From: Triangularia verruculosa
Taxonomy: Eukaryota; Ascomycota; Sordariomycetes; Sordariales; Podosporaceae
NCBI GenBank assembly: GCA_033296885.1
Contig: MU863946.1
Coordinates: 1-64,000, forward strand
Reading direction: 5' to 3'
DNA: 64,000 nt
The position numbers were made by a program, and so were the translations under genes. Every line of letters begins with the position of its first letter. Within the stretch, counting starts at the first letter, position 1. Of this stretch, positions 32,269-43,929 are shown in pieces. The notes beneath the pieces are model-generated. The model searched no databases. It was given only the letters and a program-made list of their open reading frames with translations, and was not told the DNA's origin.

Positions 32269-34842
32269 ATGCAGACTCGCGGAGCTGCTAGACGCGCTGC
32301 GCAAGCAGTGGCAACGGCGGTTTCTGGCGATGCTGCTACTTCGTCTCTTCAGACGGCTGAGGAACCTCGGACTGGGTCTGAGGGCATGGCCGTGGATACA
32401 CTGGGCTCGGCTGGTGGCCATGTCTTCTCTGCCACTTCAGAATCGGAGGACCTACCAGGTTCTGCCGAATTTACAACACCCTCCGATATCGTCCCTTCCC
32501 CTACAGCTTCCGGCACAAAGCGTAAGCTTGGAGAAACAGCAGGTGAGCTCTCAGAAACCAAGACTTCTGTGAAACGCACGCGTCAGGCGAAGAAGACTAT
32601 CCAGCCCATCAAAGGTGGATGGGTTCTCCCGCACGGCATGGGCTCGGCCACGCCGAATTCAGCTGTCAAGGAGAGCCCAGCTTTCACAGAGAGCTCAGCT
32701 GCTACACAGAGTTTAGCTCTGGAACCCACCGCCGCTGAGATAACATCGGTTGATGCAGAATCTGAGGGTTTTTCCATTCCTAGTGGCAGCTCCTTGCAGA
32801 ACTCTGATGTGGACGAGAACCCAGATACTCCTGACTCTGAGAGCCTCTCGATAGTAGCAAACCCCGCTCCTGTGGTTACTCGGTCTACAAAGAAAGCTGC
32901 CCCCAAGAGAGCTACCCCCAAGCGAGCTGCTCCCAGAAAAGCTGCCGCCAAGAAAGCAGCCCCAAAGACTGCGGCGAGACAACCGCGTGTTGGCTTTCGC
33001 GTCTCAAAAGCTAGTGCCCAAACGAAGACGGCTGCAAAGGTGGAGAAGTCCAATCAACTGAAGACAATTGTCAAGCAAGAGGAGGCGACTGAGGCTGTCT
33101 CAAGCATACCCGAGACAGGAAAGGCTGGTGAAGCCGCTGAGAAGATTGCCGTGGAGGTGCACGCCACACACCAAGTAGAGGCTTCCGCCCGCCGAACTAC
33201 TCGCTTTCAAGCTGCTGCCTTGTCACAAATCGACGTCAAGCAGGAGGAGGCTGCGAACGCCAATACCATTACCACTGAGACCGGGTCAGCGGTCGAGAAT
33301 GCAAGAACTGTCGATAATTCGCAGCCTCCACATCAAGAAGCCGCCTCATCTTTACGAGTCACTCGTTCCCGCATCAATGCCCTCACCCAAACCGCTGTGA
33401 AACACGAACACGAGACGCCAGATCACACCCTCATCGTCACCAAGAAAGAAGTTATTGTCCAGGTGGAGACCAGCTCTGCTGCTAACACTCGGAAGCTCCT
33501 CATCATCAGAGGAGTCACTTTGAACGGCAATGTAGTCTCCAAGAGCCTCGACAAAATCATTGTCGATGTCTCTCAGATACTTAATCCTGATTACAGGATC
33601 AATGTCAAGCGAGGAACACTGAATCCGTATGGCCTGACGCCTGGGTATAGTCCATACCCTTACAGGAGAGTTCCCACCGCCGAGGCGTGCGAGGAGGTCC
33701 ACAGGATCTTGACGGAGATGCACGGGGAGGTGAATCAGCCTGACAGAATTCCTGCAGCTTCCTTGGAAATTGCCGGTTGTGGCGAGGTCCCTTGTGTCCT
33801 TGACGCTCTGCTGCGAACTCTCATCAGCGGCAATACGTTGATGGCAATGGCAGATGCGGCGATCAAGAAACTCGGAGAAGACTTTGGTATCCGCACCGAA
33901 GGAACCGGTGCGGGCAGCATCAACTGGGAAAAGGTTCGAGTCTCGTCGCATCAAGCTCTGGTGAATTCCATCAAGATCTCCGGCAATGGGCCCAAAAAAG
34001 CTCAGCACATCAAGTTAATCCTTGACAAGGTGTACGAGGAGAACCTCGAGCGTGTGAAGCAGGCCGGCACTGCTGAGAAGAATGAGGATGGCATCGCGCA
34101 CGACCTCCTATCTCTCGATTACATGCATGCTATGTCCAAAGATGAGGCTATGGAGAAGTTTGTGTCCTTTCCTGGTATCGGCATCAAGACAGCCGCATGC
34201 GTCTCACTCTTCTGCCTGCGCATGCCTTGCTTCGCTGTCGACACCCATGTCCACAAGTTCTGCCGCTGGCTTGGCTGGACTCCAGTGAAGGCTGATCCGG
34301 ACAACGTGTTTCGGCATGGAGATTTCATGGTCCCAGACCATTTGAAGTACGGCCTGCATCAGCTCTTCATTCGCCATGGTCAGACCTGCTTCAAATGCAG
34401 GAAGACGACTAAGCCCGGTAGTAAAGACTGGAACGAGGCGCCCGATTGCCCACTTGAGCACTTGCTTGACCGGAGCAAGGATGAGGCCAAACCTCCAAAG
34501 CCCAAGAAGCCAAGAAAGGCGACGATAAAAGAAGAGGATGACGAGGAGTCTGGAGATGCCGCTGTTGCCGCCAAGACGGCGGAGCTTGATATTTCAGACG
34601 CGGAGCATGAAGACGAGGTGGTGGATGAGACAGAGGACGAGAAGGTTAATCAGGCGGTTGATGAGCCAGTCATTGAAGGGGGGAAGAGTGATGAAAACAG
34701 CGATGAGGATGGTGAGGAGGAAAACAAAATGAAGGGTGTGGATGCTGATGATGAGGAGGAGGAGGAGGAGGATGAGGATGAGGATGGGGATGGGGATGAG
34801 GATGAGGATGAGGATGAGAGCGATGTTGAGATGGAGGGTTAG
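32269..34842 (+). CDS. HhH-GPD superfamily DNA glycosylase (endonuclease III fold)
   Basis: A single 857-residue exon. The first ~400 residues are low complexity, including a Lys/Pro/Ala-rich histone H1-like stretch (~207-240, repeats such as APKRATPKRAAP). The HhH-GPD domain occupies ~440-735. It has the helix-hairpin-helix FPGIGIKTAACVS with the catalytic-position Lys (~640) and the Asp of FAVDTHVHKF (~657), the pair used by bifunctional endonuclease III-type base-excision enzymes. The C-terminal cluster is C-x2-C-x15-C, not the canonical C-x6-C-x2-C-x5-C iron-sulphur motif. The last ~150 residues are very acidic. The substrate is unknown. It faces the RID methyltransferase gene, which makes modified or deaminated cytosine an appealing but untested substrate. 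Confidence 0.85.
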   Translation: MQTRGAARRAAQAVATAVSGDAATSSLQTAEEPRTGSEGMAVDTLGSAGGHVFSATSESEDLPGSAEFTTPSDIVPSPTASGTKRKLGETAGELSETKTSVKRTRQAKKTIQPIKGGWVLPHGMGSATPNSAVKESPAFTESSAATQSLALEPTAAEITSVDAESEGFSIPSGSSLQNSDVDENPDTPDSESLSIVANPAPVVTRSTKKAAPKRATPKRAAPRKAAAKKAAPKTAARQPRVGFRVSKASAQTKTAAKVEKSNQLKTIVKQEEATEAVSSIPETGKAGEAAEKIAVEVHATHQVEASARRTTRFQAAALSQIDVKQEEAANANTITTETGSAVENARTVDNSQPPHQEAASSLRVTRSRINALTQTAVKHEHETPDHTLIVTKKEVIVQVETSSAANTRKLLIIRGVTLNGNVVSKSLDKIIVDVSQILNPDYRINVKRGTLNPYGLTPGYSPYPYRRVPTAEACEEVHRILTEMHGEVNQPDRIPAASLEIAGCGEVPCVLDALLRTLISGNTLMAMADAAIKKLGEDFGIRTEGTGAGSINWEKVRVSSHQALVNSIKISGNGPKKAQHIKLILDKVYEENLERVKQAGTAEKNEDGIAHDLLSLDYMHAMSKDEAMEKFVSFPGIGIKTAACVSLFCLRMPCFAVDTHVHKFCRWLGWTPVKADPDNVFRHGDFMVPDHLKYGLHQLFIRHGQTCFKCRKTTKPGSKDWNEAPDCPLEHLLDRSKDEAKPPKPKKPRKATIKEEDDEESGDAAVAAKTAELDISDAEHEDEVVDETEDEKVNQAVDEPVIEGGKSDENSDEDGEEENKMKGVDADDEEEEEEDEDEDGDGDEDEDEDESDVEMEG

Positions 34843-35536
34843 GGCGGTGTCATCGATCTTTGGAGCAGAGGGAGAGATCACATGACTCAGACATATTGGT
34901 GTTTCATACACACAAGTGACCTCGATAATGCTCACACCTCATATAGAAAAGGCTGGCCATTGACTCTAGATAGCGCCTAGTTTGCCAATCAAATTTACCT
35001 GATGAAGTGAAGCCCTGAAGAATGCTGATGATGCTGATTGTGGCAGGGTCCACCCTGTGTTCCCAAGCTCTTGCAGGGGTTCTAATTGCCGCCCCACTTA
35101 CTGTGCCCCACAAGGACGGCACGACGCGCTTGCTGTGGGATCAATTCTCAAAGTTCGCGACTGCCCATTCTGCAAACTGCAGACCAAATCCACGCACTGC
35201 AAATATTTAGCCAGGTTAGCGCACCTCTTGCTGCCTGCCGAGGGAAAGTAGAACTGCGGAAATTTGGGAACTACTTGGGAACCACTTGGGGGTTTTTCGA
35301 ACACAAGTTTTCCACAAAGACTGACAGCGCCTTCCACTGAGGGTCGTTTCTTTCCTTGACCCCAACCTTTATCTCCCTGTGTGTTCGTGGAGCAGCCCTG
35401 TTTTCTGCCCTCTCGAATGCCCACAAGAGATTCTACTTAAGGCGCCCATGGATGGTTCACGTTGACCTCATAAACTACCACACTGACCCATCCAGCGCGC
35501 GACATATCGACGCCGCTCGCCGAGCTGCCCGCAGCC
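34843..35536. other. Intergenic region between glycosylase and SEN1
   Basis: It holds the 3' end of the glycosylase gene and the promoter of SEN1. Short plus-strand ORFs near 35022-35340 overlap in three frames and have no domain. Confidence 0.5.
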
Positions 35537-38500
35537 ATGGAGAGCAATCTCGAGCAAACCATCATTGAATGGCATCACGACTTCGAAGATTTCCCACCGG
35601 AGGCTCATCTGTGTTGCCCAAAGATAAACGACGACGATCCCGCCGACTATGAGAATCTCGACACCCCCGAAGAACCCGACGAGTCTGGAGGCGGCGCCGT
35701 CTCTGTTGAGGAGAAGCAAAAACGAAACCAGGACTACAAGCATCGCCTGCAAATATCATACAACCTCAGCCTGTTGATGGGACTCCCACCAGAGCGATCG
35801 GGTGATTGGCTCTCTGAATGGAAGAACCGTGTCGGATCGTATCTTACGCGATGCGACTCATGCATACGGCGGTGGCATCGAGCGCGGAATCCGTTCCTTC
35901 AGCGCCTCCCAGAGTGAGTTGATATCAGGCCCATCTGAGCAATTGTAGCCCAATGCTAATACGCCCTAGCTACCTGAATCCTGAGCACATCCACATTATG
36001 GAAAACAATCTTGAGGACTTTGACAGGGAACGCATCGACCGTGGACTGAAAGAGGCCAGAGGCATCCTCGAGGAGAAAGGCCCGATGACTACGACAAAGT
36101 TGGTCGACAAGAGCATCCCGGCAGTCTTGGCTCTATTTGAAGCTCTCTGCAGCTGGAAGTATCTCTCGTACAAGGAGCGCCTCCAGGACTTTGACTATGT
36201 GTTTGAAAACACCCAGCGTAAGAAGCCAGCCAAACTGCCTGGTGGCTTGCTTCCATCAATGACCTCGTTCCTCTTCTCCGAGTCAAAATACAAGAGGGAC
36301 TTCGCCGAGGCCGCTTGGGATAGGCGTGAACCCGAAAGCTTGAAACAAGATGAGTGGGAATGGGCCGTCGTTCCCTGGCTGACGGAGTCGATCCTTTGGG
36401 TCTCAACAGCCCGAGGAGGCGCCACCCCGGACAAGATCCCACGATTTTGGCGGGGCTTCCTGAAAATCCTACGGCTTCTGGGTGACAAACAGATTGTCAA
36501 CTGGGTACGAGCAATGGAGGTTTCGCCCAGTGTCTATTTTCTTGCCATGGAGCACCTGATGACCGATTCGGACGAGGCTTTACTGTGGATTTTGAAAGGA
36601 TTACAGGGTCTCATGGCAAAGTCGCCCAGCGCTTTCTGGGCTGCCTTTGCTCAACTCTCCCCCAGCACCTTGGTTGAGCAAATCTTCATGAGCCCAGGGT
36701 TTCGCCCGCTTCTGAACAGATCACTTCTACCGGAGAGGATGGTATCGGACGGTGATGGTGAGGACAGAATACCGGCATTGGCGGACTGGCTTAAAACCTT
36801 CATTCGTTCACTACCACAAATCCAACGGTCAGATGCATGCGACACTATTTTGCAGCATCTTTTAAACACATTCCGCCAAGACCCATCATGCGATCGCTCA
36901 GCACATGCCACCTGCACTCTCTCGGGCTTGATTGCTCTTCACGAAAGCTTGAAGGGCTTTTTGGAGCTAGAGGATGAATTTGATACTCAGACATCTCTTA
37001 TTACCGTCAACCAGCTACTCAACAAAGTCCTGCAGTATAGCGATGTGATCATCGGTGCCGCAAAGCTAAAACCTGGAGACACATACAACATCGGGCTTTC
37101 GAAGGCTGGCATCGCCATTATCCATTCAGCTTTGGCCCTCGACGCCCGCGCCACCGAGATTGAGTGGAAGGCCCTGGTTGAGCAGCGCCCGGTCCAAAAT
37201 ATTATGAATAGAGACTCGGGCAAGCTTTGGGAGTCTTTTCTGGAGATGCTTTGGCCCTCTCAGCTCGGCCATTTTGAACTTGCTGAAGCCATGCTCCAAG
37301 CCACTTTGCCGCTACGGGCCATCGAGAAGTTTATCCCAAAACGAAAGGACAAGTTGTTGAAGGAACACGAGGTCTTCAATTATCGGTACCAGCAGCAGAC
37401 AGCTGCCATTGGGAAAGTCCTGAATCGCATGACTGACTTTACGCAAGCGGAGCTGGCAAAGCTGTGCTCTAGTTATGGCAAAACGATTCAAGCTATTGTG
37501 TCATCACTCATTCACGGCGAAGAGTCGATTCGAGAAGCTGGCTTTGAGCTGATCAAGGCCATGACCGACGAAATGGTTCGTGCTGATGCGGTTGCGAGGA
37601 TGGTGGAATTGTACTTCCAGCCATTTCTCAAGGCCATTACCAATGCCATCGATGTTATTTCGTCGTACAAGGGCGCTGGTGCGCCATGGACACACATGAT
37701 ACCCATTCTACAGTGCAGCGAGTTTGTCTTGAATGGGCTCTGTGACCCTTCGTCTGGCCAGCTGAGACGCAAGACCTTGACCGCTGATGAGCGAGCCGAT
37801 GTTAAGGACTGGTGGCGAAGTGTCTGGCGGGTCATCGACCACTCCTTTAGGATGATGAGGAGGTGGCACGAGAGGGTGGAGAAAAAGATCATGGAAGACT
37901 ATTGTCGAGATGTTATGGAGCTCGCCAATAAGCTTTTTGAGCAGGACGGTGTTCTTGCCTCTGCCCTGAGCCAGCAGTGGAGCAGTGACTCTGGAATCCC
38001 CACATCAGATGCCATGAAGGACGTTCTGGACCCGCCACGATTTTACTCCAACTCACTGGTGGACATGCTTCAGCTTCGTGATTTGTACCTGATATCTGGT
38101 ATCATCAAGATCATCAAGCAGCTCATCACCCGGATGAAGCAGCAGGACATGGTGCTGCCTCCGCGAACCCTTGATTTGCTGGGAAGAATGATCAAGAACG
38201 CCAAACGGTTACCAGGCGCCAGGCCGGAGTATCCTCTGAAGACAAACCTTACAGACGAGCAGCGTATTGAGTTACTCAAGGCTCTCGGAGAGGATGCTGT
38301 AATTGAGGAGCAGTTCATGGGTATCAAGCCTGGCGAGAAGGAGGCTAAGGAGAAAGCGCGGGCATTGAAACAGAGCAAGCTTGACCTTTCCCAATTCAGC
38401 CACAAGGAATACAAAGATCCCATGCTGGGACTTACTCCGACATTTGATAAGAGTAGGTCGAAGCTGGAACAGCTGAAATCCGAAATTGTGAAGCCCAAGC

Positions 38501-41500
38501 AGCCTACAGTGCTTAGCCCGGCCGCCATCTCCGCTAAACAGGTGTCCTTGAAAGAGTCGCGGGCTCGGGAGAAGGCCGAAAAGGCCAAGCGTGACGCTGA
38601 AGCCATTGCGAAGGCCAGAGCTTTGCGAGCGCCAACGAAGATTGTGGCGGGCGAAGGCTCCGGTTTGCAAGGCATTGCGGGTGTCAAGGGCAAAGATCAT
38701 GCCCCAGCCCTCAAGGACGAGATCATGGTTGGCTCATCCTCGGAGGATGAGGATGACTCGGACGATGATGATGAGGTGATTGTTCTGAAAGCCAAGAAGG
38801 CAAACAAGACCTTGAGCGAGGCCGATCAACGCCGGCTCGAGTTATTGATGGCAAAGGCTCGTGGACCGGTGAAAAAGGTCAAGCTCCTGCGCTCTGCCAA
38901 GGATATGCGTGCCCGTTTGATCCCACCAATGGACACACTTCATCTGGCCATTCTTGAGTGGGATATTTTCCATGAAGGGAATGAACCGCCGAATGGGTAT
39001 CGCTGCGCAGAGGTTTCCAAGACCTACAATGACCCTGTCAGCTACAAGCAGACGTTCTTCCCTCTGCTTATCAATGAAGCCTGGCGGTCGTTTGTGACTG
39101 CCAAAGACGAGACCACCTCGAAGGCTTTTGGGGTGAAGGTTCTGAGTCGCATGGCGGTTGATAAATTTGTCGAGGTCACGGCTTCGGTGCCGGCTGCGGT
39201 TTCCAAGGACCGAGGTCTGTCAGAAGGCGACATTGTTTTAATTTCGAGAGGAGAAGACCCTTTAAATCAGCCAGAGGAGTTGCATTGTCTTTCACGTATT
39301 TGGAAAACAACCTACAAGAAAGACATTGTTGAGGTTGTCTATCGCTTGAATGGTAGGGGAAACCCAATCCACCAAGCCCTGGTTCCTGGCAGCGAGTTTT
39401 CCGTGGTCAAGATCACCAACATGACTACAATCGAGCGCGAGTATGCTGCTCTTGAAAGCTTGCAGTACTACGACTTGATGGATGAGGTTCTCAAAGCGGA
39501 ACCGTCGCCAATGCTCAACTTCGGTGACCAAGCCATCAAAGGGGTTATGGACAACTACCGACTGAATCTTGGGCAAGCAAAGGCCATTCTGAATGCGAAA
39601 GAAAACGACGGGTTTACTCTGGTCCAGGGGCCCCCCGGTACCGGCAAGACGAAGACCATTGTCGCCATGGTTGGCTGCCTTTTGACGAATTCCCTCAAAC
39701 ACTCAAACGGCGCCGTCAGCATCACCCGGCCTGGAGCAGCTGCCAGACCCACAGCCCCGGCCAAGAAGCTGCTCGTTTGTGCTCCCAGTAACGCAGCTGT
39801 GGATGAATTGGTCCTGCGTCTCAAGCAGGGCGTCAAGACAATGAATGGAACCCACCACAAGATCGAGGTGTTGCGTCTCGGTCGAACCGATGCTATCAAC
39901 GCCGGCGTTAAAGACGTGACCCTGGATGAGCAAGTCAAGGCACGGATGGAAGCGGTGATTAACAACAGTGGACCCAGTGACCGCGAGCAGATGCACAAAG
40001 AGGCCGGCGAAATCAAGGCCAAACTTGCCGAGCTTCGACCCCAACTCGATGCTGCCCAGGCAGCTGATGATCGCCAGCTGACCAACAAATTGCGAAGAGA
40101 GTACGATGACCTCATGAAACGCCGAGCCCACATCGGAGCTCGTATCGAAGCCGACAAGAGCAGCGGCAATACATTCCAGCGCGAGGCCGAGATCAAGCGC
40201 CGACAGATTCAACAGGAGATTCTCGACAAAGCCCAAGTCCTATGTGCCACGTTGAGTGGTAGCGGTCACGAGATGTTCAAAAACTTGAATGTTGAGTTTG
40301 AGACGGTGATCATTGATGAGGCAGCCCAGTGTGTGGAGCTAAGTGCTCTCATTCCTCTCAAATATGGCTGCTCGAAGTGCATCCTCGTTGGTGATCCCAA
40401 GCAGCTGCCGCCCACTGTACTCTCTCAGTCTGCTGCCAGGTATGGCTACGATCAGAGTCTGTTCGTCCGCATGCAAAAGAATCACGCCAAGGACGTACAT
40501 TTGCTCGACATGCAATACCGTATGCATCCAGAAATCAGCAAATTTCCCAGCAAGGAGTTCTACGAAGGGTTGCTTCAAGATGGTACCGACATGGCAGGTT
40601 TGCGTCTCCAGCCCTGGCACCAGAGTGTTTACCTCGGACCCTACCGCTTCTTTGATGTCAAGGGTTCGCAATCACGTGGGCCTAAGAACCAGTCTCTTGT
40701 CAACGAGGAGGAACTCAAGGTTGCCATGAAACTGTACCAGCGCTTCCGCACCGACTATGGCAACGTTGATGCCAGAGGCAAGATTGGTATCATCACTCCT
40801 TACAAAGCTCAGCTTCACAAGCTGCGCCAACGGTTCACAGACAAGTATGGCGAAAGCATCACGGATGAGATTGAGTTCAACACCACCGATGCGTTCCAGG
40901 GTCGTGAGTGCGAGATCATCATTTTTTCCTGCGTTCGTGCTAGCCCGACCGGTGGCATCGGTTTCATGACGGATATTCGCCGTATGAACGTTGGCCTCAC
41001 CCGTGCCAAGTCATCGCTGTGGATTCTCGGCGACTCTCGCGCCCTTCAGCAAGGCGAATACTGGAACAAGCTCATTGAGGATGCCAAGGAGCGTGACCGG
41101 TACACCACCGGCGACATTCTATCCATGCTGAACAGCCGCGGTCCGCAGTTGCCAGCTGCTGCCTTCAAATCACTGGGCGCTCAGCCTCCCGCACCATCTC
41201 GCCCAAAGTCTATGGAAGATGTTGAGATGCCAGATGCGCCCTCCTCTAACGTAGAGATGCCAGATGCCCCTCCCTCCAACTTGCCATACCGTCGGGATCC
41301 CAGAGGTGACGATATGCCACCCATCATACAGTCGACAGTTGGAACAGGAAAGAAGCGTGCTCGTGAAAGTAGTGATGACAGCCGCTCATCCAAAAAGGTG
41401 AATAGTGACAGAAAACGAACCGAACGTCCAGCAACGCAGACAACTAACAGCCTACAACTAGATTCATCAGACTACCAACACAACCGCGGCTCGCCACAAT

Positions 41501-41906
41501 ACGAACGCCGCGCCGCCTGTCATGCCGAGAGCGGCGATGGTCAGGCCGCCGATCGACCCATCAGCGATGGAAGTCCTGGGGTTGGCGCCCCCAGAGAGGG
41601 CACCTGCGACCCAACAGGCACACGGCCCGCCGCCTCCGCGTCCACAATTGTGGGGAGGTCAACAACCTCATTCGGGTCCGAGCAGGATGGGACAGGGACC
41701 GGGACAGGGGCAGGGGCCAAGACCGAACGGTCCGCCGACAGGACCAGGGCAGAGGCCCAACGGACCCCCGGGAGCACCGAGGGTAAGTTCTAGATATGTG
41801 CTTTCAACTAAAGAATTATGCTAACGCAAAATAGGGGCCGGCTCCACCAGCTCGCAAGCCAGCGAGTGACCCATTCATCAGGCGGAAACCAGGACCTAGA
41901 CGTTAG
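35537..41906 (+). CDS. SEN1: SEN1 RNA/DNA helicase (UPF1-like superfamily 1B)
   Basis: Model: join 35537..35913, 35970..41397, 41462..41782, 41835..41906, giving 2065 residues. The N-terminal ~1000 residues form the helical SEN1_N region. The helicase core has Walker A GPPGTGKTKTI (~1345), APSNAAVDEL, motif II IIDEAAQCVE, GDPKQLPPTV, QYRMHPEISKFPS, DAFQGRECEII and VGLTRAKSSLW. The last two introns lie in the disordered C-terminus. The 64-nt one (41398..41461) is essential, since reading through changes frame and loses the Gly/Pro/Gln-rich tail that ends in a basic SDPFIRRKPGPRR. Sen1 ends RNA polymerase II transcription at short non-coding genes and resolves R-loops in the nucleus. Length is similar to yeast Sen1. 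Confidence 0.95.
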
Positions 41907-43929
41907 TAGCTAGTTAGGCATATTGAGGAGATCAACAAGGTGTTCTTGGTTGGTTTTGTATGTATATATATATATCATGCACATGGTGGGGCATTTATCC
42001 ATATTATTCCAGAGCTAAGCGAAGGCATATTGGTGGGCATGGCATTGGTAGCCGCTGGGAGAGGCGGGGGTTAGCGATGAAGATTTCGGTTTAGATATTT
42101 TGTAGACACTGCCATAATGGCCTAGAGTATGGTATGGGGTTTAGGACCCTTGAGTGGGTTAGGGGTGCTTTTGAGATGAGGTGATGTGGTGAATGGGGTG
42201 AAAGATGGAGGTGGGCTGGAGTGAGGTGGTGCTTTTTGACTGCTTCAGCGTGATGCAGTTGGGCGCCCTGTGAGCGTAAGCTATGCCTTCTGAAATAGTG
42301 GGCCTGTTGACGATTGTTGAAGCCTGCGTCTGAACGTCTCTGGAGATCTGGTCATCCCTGACACGCATACACCGCTATCAGGCAACGACGAGCCTTATCT
42401 CGGCCCTTGGACCAGCACTCACTTATGTGGTCAAGGCATCCCAGTCATATCTCGAGCGGACCTTCTCAATGACATTCAACCACAGGAACTGCATACCAGT
42501 AACTAAGAGACGTTGTTTCCAGGTCTGCTGGCGAAAAAAAAAACATTCTGCATACTATTTATATAAATCTGCAGTTTGTGGTCCATGACTGATGTGGTTG
42601 GCGGTGGACTTGGCAGTACGATGCCAAGATTGATGATCTTCCACTTGCCGACCGCACAAGAGCTTATATTGTGGGGCAACTCCATATAAAGTCTTGATTG
42701 GTAGATAACTGTCCGCATTGTCTTGGCGTTTCTGACCTTGGCATCATTGAGAGGGATGTTGAAGAAGCAGGGCGTGATTAGCTTTACAGAGTCTGATACG
42801 AATGCTCTTTGTGCATTGGTGTGTTTGAGTCTCTCATTTATCTTCTGAAACGAATTGTTTGTTGCATACGCCAGTACTGCTGCATGGCATGCTCGGGAAT
42901 GATGCTTGGGACAATCACTGACGTCACATACCAGTTCAGGCCTTGGCCGATATGTTTGAGAGGAGAAGGGGATGCTGAGGGATCGTGATGAGAGCTCTAT
43001 TATTAAAGATGTGTGATTTCGGGGTTTGTTTTCCCGAGTTGGAACTATAACAAAGAGATCGTCAGGTCCCAGTACTGTCGTTTGTGGCGGACGTTGGAGA
43101 AGGGACCCGAGTCTTCGGGAGCTAGCGCAGGGGTGGGAGCGTTGGAGGAGAGCGTTGAACCTTAATCGGGCGGCCTCGGCAGCTGCGCAGTCTTGTTTTG
43201 TTTCCAAGGTAGGTAGCTCCCGAGCACCGAACCCGTCTCGTCATTCCGTCCCAATGTCCAACATTCTGCTGAAGGGGCCAACACAATGAAAACAAAACGA
43301 ATATGCAGCAGTTGTGGTGTCTCTTGCACGAGGTATTCGGCAAACACACACCCACCTCGGCAATACTCGCGACTCTCGGACACAAGAAAGGGTGCTGATG
43401 CCAGGTAGTGTGCTTGCCACCGTCGGGTGACGCTTCCCTCTTGCGCTACTTTCCCTAGCAATTAGCGGGGAGCGAGCTTAGCACTGGGATGTTTCCTCGG
43501 AGCTAGGGCCCAGAGGTAGGTAAGGTATACGGAATTTCCTTTTATTATTATCCCATCTCGCACTTTGATAGCTGCGTTTGCTTCCCTTTCCTTTACGTCT
43601 TCATGTCCTCATGGGATGCATTCCCACTCGTTCGCTTTTCCTGTCACAACATGCTACAGAGACTCTAGCAGTTTTATGATTTTATGACAAAAGTTGCTTG
43701 ATATCTCTCTGTGTTTCAACGGTCTTTTATTTATTTTATTCCCAAGAAGCTAGCCTGCCCTGCTTAATAACTGAACCCCTCGTCCAATATCTCGACAAAG
43801 AGAGAGAGAAAGAGAGACCGAGCTCAAATCTTGGAGAACTACCTCCCGACTTAGTGAGTAAGCCCGGAGAAATGTCCGTTGATGACTAACATGGGATCAG
43901 TTTAATAATTATTACACACCTTCGCCGTC
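41907..43929. other. Intergenic region with one doubtful ORF
   Basis: About 2 kb. A 234-codon minus-strand frame (42503..43207) starts with ATG but has no recognisable domain, no amphipathic or membrane pattern, and a composition unlike its neighbours; I do not call it a gene. A purine-rich GA repeat near 43797-43820 lies in the presumed leader of the next gene. Confidence 0.4.

Noticed and set aside
35022..35210. 62-codon ORF with a signal-peptide-like start
   Set aside because: It overlaps ORFs in the other two frames within the SEN1 promoter; the hydrophobic start is likely chance.
38070..38693. 207-codon minus-strand ORF within SEN1
   Set aside because: Antisense shadow of a long conserved coding exon.
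42503..43207. 234-codon minus-strand ORF
   Set aside because: No domain, odd composition, no promoter or splice support; likely chance in an intergenic region.
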